From: Paracentrotus lividus
Taxonomy: Eukaryota > Echinodermata > Echinoidea > Camarodonta > Echinidae
Length of the DNA stretch: 64,000 nucleotides
Assembly (NCBI GenBank): GCA_940671915.1
Contig: CALNVZ010003426.1
Location: 22,897,896 to 22,961,895 of the forward strand
Reading direction: 5' to 3'
Below, one piece after another: positions 42,071 through 54,241 of this stretch. Numbering within the stretch: the first letter of the stretch is position 1; each line of letters begins with the position of its first letter. The notes below the pieces were generated by a model. The model searched no databases. It was not told where the DNA came from and was given only the letters and a program-made list of their open reading frames with translations. Both the position numbers and the translations under genes were made by a program.

Positions 42071-45000
42071 GTATGCAACCAGCACCTAACGTTAATTCCT
42101 TCTAAAACATTTTTTTTTTTTTAATTAGACTCTAGATCTAACTTAGGTGTAATTCACATACAGCTGCAAACCAACATTAGTCAGTACTGTAAAATGGCTG
42201 TCTGTCGCCCTCTTGGTTGATGAGGAAACTTCTCAATAATAATTAGCGAAACCAGCTTTAACGTAAACCTACCTCAAAATAAATTAAGATAATCTATAGT
42301 CTCATTGCAATATAATTCTTGCATTGGATTTTTAAAATTTTGTTTAGTAGAATTTTTAGACCCTTTTTGGATATGCCACCTTGACTTGGCTGTAGGTAGG
42401 TACCCCCACAAACGCTAGCTGGCGCTCTCGCACACACATGCAAATTGGTACACAAAAATCGGTATCTCGAGAACAAAAGACACTCCCGATATCGCCTGGG
42501 AAATGCAAATGCAGCGCCAAGGTTTTGGTGATTTTTTAAAGATTTTGTCATTACCTCAGAATTATTGATTATGTATAGATCTAGTCATGTTTACGAGTGT
42601 AACGAACGGAAAAAAGTCATTATCAACCTCCTAAACCCAGAAATTTTCCCCTGAAAATGTTACGAAGTTCTAGTACTCATTTTGAGGCATTGTTATCGAA
42701 ACTTACCTCGTTTTGTCCCCTATATTTTGAGTGGTGAAAAGCGTCTTTAAGTCAGAGTCTTTGGCATTTTATGGCTGTTTAGTTATGTGTCTATCCGTAT
42801 GTCCTTGATATATCGTCACACAATGAACAAACAATTAGATTTTAGAGGTATAGAAATATTTTGTCAAAGTAACAGTCAAACGGTCCTCCTTTGATTTTCC
42901 GTGAATTTCTTTCGTTTTCCGCGCGTGCGGGGGCATGTCCCGTGCCTGCTGTACAGAAGCCCGATCGTAACAGAGCTTACTATGTTGCGTGCGCACATGA
43001 TGATCGTTTGACTATCGATAGCTCATGCAGAGACAGCTTTCTCATTGAAATTTTCAACACGGCAAGTGGGCTGTTTTAGCTGGTTTTTTGCGCTTTCCGA
43101 GATTTAAAAGTGAGTTTTAAGTCATGTACATGCTAAATGAAACATTGAACTATTTTTTAATGTATGATTTGTGACTGTCAGAGCATTTTTGCTCTTTATC
43201 TGGGAGTACCTACTGTAGGTGCTCAAGACACTTTTCTGCATTGACTTTCCATTGGAAGAAAACTGCTGCAATAAGGTACTTCCCAGTGCAAGGTCAATTA
43301 TGAATTGACCATGCATAAGTGTAAGTGGGTGTAATTAAACGTTCCACTTTAATTGTCAAATTCGAGGCACCCTTAAAGGGGAAGTTCACCCTGGAATTTT
43401 ATTGGTCTTAAAAAATGCAGAAAAATAAAAGAAAAATATGAGTGAAGGTTTGGGGAAAATCGACCAAAATATGATGAAGTTATGAATATTCAAAGTTTTG
43501 ATTCTGTGACGTCACATGCGAGCAGATTTCCTATGTGTTATGTAGTTTAAATTCCATAAAATGTCATTTTTTTTCAGAAGAAAATAATTATGTCGCCTGT
43601 GCGGTCGATATACCATCAAACATATGTTCATATACATGACTATATTAAATTGACCCATTCCTTTATCAAGAACCATGACAAAATGACAAATTTATGGAAT
43701 TTACATACACAACCAATTAGTAAGGGCTACTATGTAATCCCGCTGGATAATCGTGCCAAAATTGATTTTATTGGCTAACTTTGTCAATTTGGGGGTGCTG
43801 AATCCAAAAAACTTTGGTTCCATTTTTTCCAAGCACGTCTTGGGCCGCCATTTTGGAATTCAAAATGGCCGCCATAGAAAACTGTATTTTTACCTATAGA
43901 GTCTATCTCATATTGTAAGCATGGTAGAAGGCTCAAATTTGGTTTATAATGCATTCATATGATGTCTGACATGATCTCACATCATTAACCGAGATTGTGG
44001 TTCATACTTGTAGGTCGCCATCTTGAAATTCAAAATGGCCGCCATAGCTAACCTATTTCAATTTGTAGACCTATGTCAGGTTCCAAGCACCTGAGAAGGT
44101 TAAACGTTGCAATAACATCAATGTTTATGATGCCCTATGTATTGAATGAAAATGTACTACCTATAAAGCTTAGTAAATAAAATTGGTGGCCATTTTGAAA
44201 TTCAAAATGGCCGCCATACCAAACTTTTATGTATTTGCCACCATAGAAAATTGTATTTTGACATGTAGATCTATCTCATGTTGTAAGTTTTGTAAGAGGT
44301 TCAAAATGTAGGTAGAATCATTCTTATCATGTCAAACACTCTGATGCATTATCATTATTTTTTAAAGATTAGATTATGGTTCATTTTGATAGGCAGCCAT
44401 CCTTGAATTCAAAATGGCCGCCAGAGCTAATCCTACATCGATTATTATGTCACCTTACAAGCACCTTACAAGTTACAGAGCATGATATTTCAACGACCCC
44501 ACCCCTCCCCCTGACATTTGGTTTTGTCTAGTCCTTTACTGTTGAATTCCTTGCGACTGGAGCATATTTGACCAATTTCAGGACTGTCATTGGTACAGGA
44601 AGCTCCAAACCCTTGGTTGCACATACAACACAATCTGTATCTGACTGCCATCTATTCCCTGTACTGCAGCCAGTTTATGTTGTGAATAAACATCATTGTC
44701 TATGTTTCTTTCTGGTGCTCTAGAGTAATATGCAGTAAATGCAATGAGGGTATCTGCCTCCTCAGGGGTGGGATTGGTGACTTTTGTAATAATGTTGAAT
44801 GATGTTGCTTCTGTGTTGGATGGAATTGACTGATCAGTATCATGGCCTTCAGGATGGCTATTTGGCACAGTTTCATGGGCTTCTATGGCATAGTTGAATA
44901 AACCCTTGTCAGAATTATGAGAAGGTCATCTGAGGTAAAGAGTGAGCATGGAATTGTAGGCCTATATCCCAATGACTGAATCATGCCAGGTCTGGATTGT

Positions 45001-48000
45001 TTAACAACCAGACGTTGCGTGAAGCTGGTGATCCTAGCTTAATAATAAGCTTAGCTCCAATCATACATTACATCTTAATCCTGCATGCAAGAGCCAAATT
45101 TCTTTATTTCGGACTTTCTCATTTGATCCTCTTGAGATGGATTTCATGACTGATCACTCAACGATTCTTCATGATGCAAATTCTTGGAACCTGACTTTCT
45201 TTGTTCATCTCACTCAAGAATGTCTTCCTTGAATGCTTCCACTTCGTGTAAGACATCACTTTCATCAGCATCATTGACTTACTTTCAACTGGATTTCCCT
45301 CGTCATGCTCGTAGAGTCGTAACATGCCCTTCTCAATTTATGTTGAGGTATTGTGATACATGCAAGCCACAGAACCACTGAAGATATAATGTTCCGTCTT
45401 ACTGTTAGGATAATTGGTCTTGGAAGTCTTCTGTTGAATGAGGTTGACACATTCAAGGGCAATCAGGAAAAGTCTAGTCTATGGTTCCTCATTCTGCATT
45501 CACCCAGTAATACCTAATATAACCTTGAGTTCTCTGATGAGCTGTTCTGGTATTTGGTCAACAAACAAGTTTTTGAATGGGATGCCAGATTAGGGACCAT
45601 GAAATCTCCTGCCAGTAGTGCATCCCTAGCACCATCCGTACAACAGCCCCTGCCCTCTGCATGATCAGCAGTGATCATTTTCTTATCGGGGGCAGGTCAG
45701 CCTGTGCCTCAAAGATTGAAAGGTAGAACAGCGCATGTACGACCATCACAGGATGTGTAAACCCAACCCAAGTAGAAAACATGTGCATCTTGAGTGGCAT
45801 CGCTCCTGGACACATCAAGAGGTCAGCACTTTCCAAGAGGAGAAACTTAAACTTAAAAATGACCCACGAGTCCATCTTCTCTTTAATGGTATTCAGGTGA
45901 AAAAGCGACAATGATACAGGAAAAGTATCTTACACTCTGCTGATAAAACCCTTGAACCAAACCCCTACATCCACTGGTTAGACTTTTTGTCCACCTGTAT
46001 TGAGTGAGTCTAAACCAATAGTGTCAACATCAGTCCACGGAAGTCCCTCAGGGGCTAAATGGCCACATAGGGCTTTAATGATGAAGGCCAGTCACTTTGT
46101 GAATGTTGAGAGGAAGAAACTGTGACACATCTCCAGGAATTCCCACTCCTGCCCTACCCTGCTGACCAGACCTCCCTTTCGCCCGATGGGGTTGACTGTG
46201 TACAGTATGTAAGAGCACTTGAACTGTTTTTCAACAGATCTGAGTTGTATAGTTACAGGTCTCATTGTCTGCTAGCTCGTAAGTTAAGCAAACTCTCCAT
46301 TTGCTTCATATCATTCTCTTGGTTTGGAGATGATCTTTGATCATTTTATTAACCTCCATAAAGGCCATGTTGATGCCATCATGTCTCTCATGTAGACCTA
46401 CCTTCTTGCAGATCATTTTGTTCAAGCGCTCATCGTCCATTGATGCTTCAAACAGGAGATCATAGCATATTGGTCATGTGGAAATCTACATCACGTTTGA
46501 ACCACTTCCCTGTGAATATTTGACGGATTGAATTTGAGGAGGGGGGGGGGGGGGATTCATTCAATAGTAATGAATTCCAAACGGCTGTCCTCAATGTACT
46601 TTGCAATTGCATTAAGTTCACCAATTGAAAGAATATGATTCTTGTTCCCGATCAAAGACTTCAGTTCCTACTGTCACACAAGTCAAGATCAGGGGTTATG
46701 ACTGTTTTGATGGCCACAACATCTTGCTCCTTGAGGAAGACTTTTATTAAAGAGGGATAAACATCCATGGGAGGTACAGAGAAGCATAGATTGCACTCTT
46801 TGATTATTGATTACCTCGAAGAAGCATTTTGTTGACCAGCACCTTTCACCACATCACTGCTATTATTGTGTGTTGCATGGCGGCCATAACAAGATGGCTG
46901 CATCTTTGCATAATGTACAGTGAAACAATGTGTAAATAGTCCATTATGGTATCTTTGGAGCTATAGTGCTTTTCTCTCCATATGCATTCTCCTAAGGTGT
47001 AATTTCAACTATATGGCAAGTACATGCATGTTAAAGTATGGCAGCCATTTTGACTTTCAAAATGGCAGCCAGTTCTATTTGCCCACCATTATAAGTAGCA
47101 CATTGTCATTCAAGCATGGACATTAAGAATGGTGATATTTGGGCAACTTTTAACCTTCTAAGGTACTTGGAACCTGACATAAATGTAAACATAGGATAGC
47201 TATGGCGGCCATTTTGAATTTCAAGATGGCGACCTACCAATATGAACCACAGTCTCGGAAAATGATATATTATCATGTCAGACATCATATGCATGCATTA
47301 TAAACCAAATTTGAACCTCTAAAAATGCTCACGATATGGGATATAAAAAAATATGATTTTTCTGTGGTGGCACGTACATAAAAGTGTAGTATGGGGGCCA
47401 TTTTGTATTTCAAAATGGCCACCAATTCTATTTACGAACCGTTATAGGTATTTAATTTTTATTCAAGTATGAAGGGCATCATAAACGTTGATATTATTGC
47501 AACGTTTAACCTTCTAAGGTGCTCGGAACCTGACATACAAATTGAAATGGGCTAGCTTTGGCGGCCATTTTGAATTTCAAGATGGCGACCTACCAGTATG
47601 AACCACAATCTCGGAAAATGATGTATTATCATGTCAGACATCATATGAATGCATTATAAACCAAATTTGAGCCTTCTACCATGCTTACAATATGAGATAT
47701 AGGTAAAAATACAGTTTTCTATGGCGGCCATTTTGAATTCCAAAATGGCGGCCCAAGACGTGCTTGGAAAAAATGGAACCAAAGTTTTTTGGATTCAGCA
47801 CCCCCAAATTGACAAAGTTAGCCAATAAAATCAATTTTGGCACGATTATCCAGCGGGATCTAATATATCGACATAACAGCCTCTACTAAATGGGAGAGCT
47901 GCTCGCACGTGACGTCACAGAATCAAAACTTTAAATATTAATAACTTCGCTATTTTTTGGTTGATTTTCTTCAAACTTTCACTAATATTTTTTTTATTAT

Positions 48001-51000
48001 TTTTCTTCATTTTTTAAGACCAATAAAATTCCAGGGTGAACTTCCCCTTTAACTTGAAGAAAAGTTGAACTTGAAATTAATAGAAAGAGGCCTGAGGCTG
48101 AGTCCTGACCACTTAACGTTACACTTATTGCTTATGCATGGTCAATTCATAATTGACCTTGCACTGGGAAGTACCTTATTGCAGCAGTTTTCTTCCAATG
48201 GAAAGTCAATGCAGAAAAGTGTCTTGAGCACCTACAGCCAAGTCAAGGTGGCATATCCAAAAAGGGTCTAAAAATTCTACTAAACAAAATTTTAAAAATC
48301 TAACGGAAGAATTATATTGCAATGAGACTATAGATTATCTTAATTTATTTTGAGGTAGGTTTAAAGCTGTTTTCGCTAATTATTATTGAGAAGTTTCCTC
48401 ATCAACCAAGAGGGCGACAGACAGCCATTTTACAGTACTGACTAATGTTGGTTTGCAGCTGTATGTGAGTCCCGACATGCATGCAGTCCCATCATCCCAC
48501 AATCAATGTCAATGTGACAGTTTTTCACATTTATTGCATTGCATTTTAATGACATGCACAGCAATGCACATTGCAATGCCAATGCATCATGCATTTCCCG
48601 GCGCTAGTGCCCCCTACAATACTACCCTACCCTAACCATGAGGGTCGCCTTCAACCCTATCCCTTCACGTCGCCATCAACCCTATCACTTCTCGTGGCAG
48701 GATACTAAACTGCACTAGCACCCACTTCTTCCTCGGGGATGGTCACGTCACATGTGTTTTTTTTCAACGATAGCGATCAAAATTGCAGTGCAAAATAGTG
48801 CGTACTATATACGTAGATATCTATAGATCTAGATCCACTCAGTCCGGACAGATTGATGATATTGATAAATTATTGCATTGCATGATTTAATAGTTTTGAA
48901 GTGACCATTCGTAAGTGTTCATATAAGTGACTATTCCCTCCTATTAAGATTGCTCTCGGCTGAAACTCACACGGTTTTAAATGTAGGCCCTTGTAGTAAA
49001 ATATCAAAAGTAGAAAATTTCATCAAAAATGAATGAAAAATGTAAAAGCAGTAGACTACTACATGTAGTAGCCTAATGAACTAATGACAGTTTTTAAAGT
49101 TTTTCATTTTTTGGACAAAACTGATCTCAATCTATGCAAATTCACATGCATATCCATAGAGCAAGATAATCCACTTTACGGATACGAAATAACAAAATTA
49201 TATTAAAATATTCAGCTTCAAGAAAAAAAAAATTGGGGCAACTCCTTATGGAATGTTTGAGATCATCATTGCTGTAACTTTTGTCATTTGGAAAAGGGTC
49301 TATACTTTTTTTTTATATATATGGCCATGTGTTTTATAGTGGGCCCCCATATAGGTGGTGTTGTTACATTTGCGCGACAAGTACAGAAATAAATAATGAT
49401 ATAATGCTAAATTACATGTGCTATATACTGGTATGCTTGGTATTAAGTTGAGGGGAATTAATCTGGCAATTATTTAAAAGTAAAAGAAATGCAAATGGTT
49501 AATTAGTTAATGAGTAATTAGCGTTTAATTAACCCTGAGTAGCCATTTTTGCACGTGGAGGAGGAGGAGGAGCATGAGCATGAGGAGGAGCATAAATTTC
49601 TATTCTTTAACAAATTAAGCTTTTACCTTCACATTACCTAAACATTAAATAGTTTAATTGGAATATCATCCATTTATAAGTAAAAATGGATCAAAGTTGA
49701 ACTTAAGGATACCTAATTAAGCTAATTAAGCTAATTAATTAATTTACCTAAATGAGTAAGATGGAAGTTTAAATTAAAAATTGGTGTCAAACTTTAAGTA
49801 TGGATGCTATATGGGTAAATTTGGTATTAGTTTGAAGGGAATTAATCTAAAAGGGTAAAGAAAATAACCTGTGGTCAATTTATTTATGACTAATTAACGA
49901 TTAATTAACTCCTCAAGTACCCATTATTGTACAGCAGATGATGGAGGGGAACATAAATTTCTATTTCTCAGTTAGACAAATGAGTTATAAATATCATTGA
50001 ACATAACATGAAACAGTTTGATTGGATTGTAATTTATGAGAATTAATAGTGGGTCAAATTTACACTCTTTAATAGTTACATAATTAAGCTAATTAATGGC
50101 ATAACCTGTTCACGTGTCTTTGAACCAAGAAAAGTCAAATCCCTCACTACAGTGCATCCCAGATAAAGTATACCCAACTTTGAAAGCCTCATATTAAAAT
50201 TGTATAACTTATGTGTAATTAATTTTAGTTTCATGACAAAGAGTAACTCATATTCTATCTAGTGATACCAAAATCATACCGATACTGTCATGGATGACTG
50301 AACACTCGAGTGTTTAAAAACATTGGTCAAAAGTGATCTGTACCAAGTTGTCTGAGAAGACAGCACTGGCTTTCTGATTGATCATTCATTGTTTGTGTGA
50401 GGTCAGCCTTCCTAAGTCCATTCATTAGGCACAAAGGAGTACTTGATCTATTGAAATGCAATCTATTGAAAAGGCCTGCTTTGGGGTAAATAAACATCAT
50501 AACACATATTTCCCCAAATTTTCTGATCTGAATTTTTGCTGAAAGATGATCGTGCAAAATTATCTTATCACAACTAACCCCTAACAAGTTATATATTTTG
50601 GAAAGGTCTGACTTTGAAGAGTTTCAAATATGCATGTTGTTTTCTGTAGGGCCCTTAATTTTTCTCTGCCAAGATTTTTCTGGAAGTACTTTTTTCTCAC
50701 CTTTTTTCACATATTTTGATCTGTAACTTCTTATGACTTAACCCTATCCCTTTTCAGAATGATTTTTTTGAATTCTTCAGACAATTCTCTTTCAGAATAT
50801 GTATACTTTTATGGGTATAGGTTGTCAAATATAAGAATAATACTCTATTAAATAAAAACGGTACAATTTTCTTTGGAAACATATCATGTAACAGAAAAGG
50901 GCCCACCTCAAAACGCATGGCCATAATGCTGCAATGCATGAAAAAAAATAGACCCTATTCCAATACAAAAACTAATACAATACATATACAAAAAAAAAAA

Positions 51001-54000
51001 AAATGGTGAATCAATGACATCATCAGCTTGCTTGAATATGCATGCTCATTGATTATGATGAGACACTGTGCACAGAACAGTTTCTTGACAAAATAAAAAA
51101 CTGAGTAAAATCATAACTTCTTTATTTTTCATCCGATTTTAATAACATTTTTCAGTGTTGTACTTATATTTTGGGCAAGTCCAAGGTAATCCGCATGTTA
51201 CGTATGGGACATTTCAGAGCCTTTTACCCTCTGTAAAATCTTTTTGGAGGTTAAGGGTACTATTTTTTCTCATCCTCATGGTAGGTATCCAAGAGAGTAA
51301 TACACTGATGGGAGATGACGACATATGACCTTTGATGCAATAGCATGAAATGTAGTGCGTTACGTATGGGACCAGAAGAATTCAAGTTTTTTAAGAAAAA
51401 TGTTCAACTCCAAAACTCTCTGAAAGTATTTCCACTGATGTATTGAAGTTTGGTGTGATGAAAGGTCCAATCTTCTAGTTTACTGCTGTAAAGTTTGGAG
51501 TCATAATGATTGTCACTTTTTTTGTAAGCCTTTGTTAAAGTCGGAGAGGACGTATGGGACAGTTACGTATGGGACAATTTGTCCCCATAGAGAATGCACA
51601 CAATTTGATCCATATTTCTAAAATCAATTTTTTCTTCAAATATGGAAATAGTGAAAGATTTTTTTTCTTTTAAAATGTTGTATTGAAACATATTCAATAG
51701 GATTTTAAAAGAAATTGAAAATTCCCACTATTCATTCTTATGTTTTTCATTGTTTTGTGAATTTCTTATGTATTCTATTGTTTTTTATTTTTCCATATTT
51801 CTCCATTATTGCCAAATTTTTTGGTTTAATTTTTTTCATGGATCAAGTATCATGGCAAAGCAAACTTTATAAACTCCAGAAAATGTGAATAAGTCACTTT
51901 TTGGAGCACTCTTAATTTTTTTTTCTACATTCACTTTGTACACAAACTTCCCCATTGACATTGTGTACAAATGTCCCATACGTAACACATTTTCCCATAC
52001 GTAACAATATTTTAATTAACTATAAATTAAAAAGTTTATTAAATTTTCAAAACTTTAAATGGTATTATACTGTCCCACTGAATAAATTAGAACTTCCCTG
52101 AGTTGCAACAATTCAAGTGTTGTATTCTGGGAAATAACTTAACAAAATGTCCTCAATTTGTTACGTATGGGACATTTCATGCTTGGACACGAGCTAATTT
52201 GCATATTTAATTAGATTTCACCACTTTTTTTTTATAAAATTTTTTTGAATGATAAGGGGTCCATGTCCCACCCATGATTGAATCTCACTAATTTTGTTTT
52301 GATTTTCTATGAATTTTTATAAATGTCCCATACGTAACGCTCTGTTTACCAATTATGCAAATTAGATGCCCCAAATTTGCATAAATTTGCATATTAACAA
52401 ATTTTTCTTAATGAAATTCTGAGGTTTGACATTCAGGCTTTCATATTCTACCAAAAACTCCTTCATAAGACAAAGATGAAATTTTGTCTTTGAAGGGGAC
52501 ATTACATGTATCTTGGACTTGCCCTTTTCTGTACATTGCATGGTCCTCTGAATTACAGCCTGGAGCCCTCCTTTCAGTCAATATAATCCTGCTGTGCGGA
52601 ATTCAAGCGGGTAGGGGGCTGCAGCTTTATTTTTTGGTGTTATAAAACCTGTCGCTTTACACTTATGCATGGTCAATTCAAGATGACCTTGCACAGGGAA
52701 GTGCTGTACAGTGGCGGTTTTTCTACCAATACAGTGCGTCCCAAAAAGAACTACCGGTATACACTTTTGAAATGGCTACCACATAAAAAATATATGATTC
52801 TTGGGGAAAAGATTTTTATGTATATAAAGCTCATAATCCTCAACTTTCGTGATGACACCAAAAATTCGAAAATAACGCATGCTTCAGTGAGTAATGCCCG
52901 CTTTTGTAAAGGAAACAAAAATTGGCCTGCGCAGGAATTCGCTATTAATTTATCACCCGGTTATGGCCGGCCATGACGGAAATAAATAAATAATGGAATA
53001 AATCAGCCAACATAGTCAAAGATAAACCAAAAGTCAGAAATAAACAATCGATGTTATGCAAAAATGTAATGTTTCACAGTTTTGTTTTCATATCATTGGT
53101 TTTGCTTTGACTTCAGTTTATTTTTGTCTTTATTAGCTGATTTATTCCATTAATGATTTATTTCCGTCATAGCCTGCAATAACCAGGTGATTAATGAAAA
53201 GCGAATTGCTGCCCAGGCCATTTTTTGTGTCCTTTAGTTACAAAAGTGGGCATTGCTTACTGAAGCATTCGTTATTTTCTGAATTTTTTGTGTCATTATG
53301 ATAGTTGAGGTGTTGGCCGCTATGAGTACTTTAAACAATTACTCATTACTATATATATTTTTTTTTTTACTCTGAGGTCAATACTCATTGTGTTGACATC
53401 ATTTTATGAGTGAGGTCGGCTGTAGGCTTGACATAATATCATTTTAATTCTAAATGTGTGTCAGCATAAAAGCCTTTATTACATTGAATTCTATCTAGTA
53501 CAGTCCCTTGATATTTACATGTATATCAGACTCAAATGAGCCTCAATGTATGCGAGATACTAATTGATGTCATTCATATGTTTTTCCCCCATAGGGACTC
53601 GCTGTTACAGATGTGGCAATAATGGTCACTTTGCTCGTGACTGCGATGCATCAGAAGGTAAGATTGTACTGTCTTTTATGTTCAGAATTTATTGGAAATC
53701 TGTGTTTATCAGCTGGAAGTGGAATAACATTCAGAAATATCAAGTTATAGCGTTCTTAGAATTGTCTAGATTTGATAAAATTACCTGGTTATAAGGACAT
53801 GTCAGGACAGTTTGCAGAAAATTGTGTCTGGGGTCATTCCACGTCGAATATCCCAAAAAGCAAAGATATATTAATGACTTTCTCATTTGATTTTTGCCTA
53901 TTGTAATGCTAATATTGGGATCTTCTATACATAAAACTTTGTTAGGTTATCTATTGTAAGATACCTAACTTCATGCTAAGTTTAAAAGTTTGCTTGCTCT

Positions 54001-54204
54001 TATTATGAAAATCCTTGAGGGGGGGGGCCTTCCTAACCCCCCCCCCCCGCCCAAATCTAGCCATGGAGTGATTTAAATCTCTGAAACTTTTGCATTTCAA
54101 TAATTTTGGTTAATCATAGAGTCAAGGAGGTACATGTAATTGTCCTAGGGTAAATATCCAAATTTAAATGTGCCCGGGGATTTATCGGGGAAGACGGGGG
54201 GGAA

Positions 54205-54241
<37 letters not shown>

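Noticed and set aside
41771..42085. Minus-strand His-rich ORF opposite CNBP exon 1
   Set aside because: Antisense shadow of the zinc-knuckle codons.
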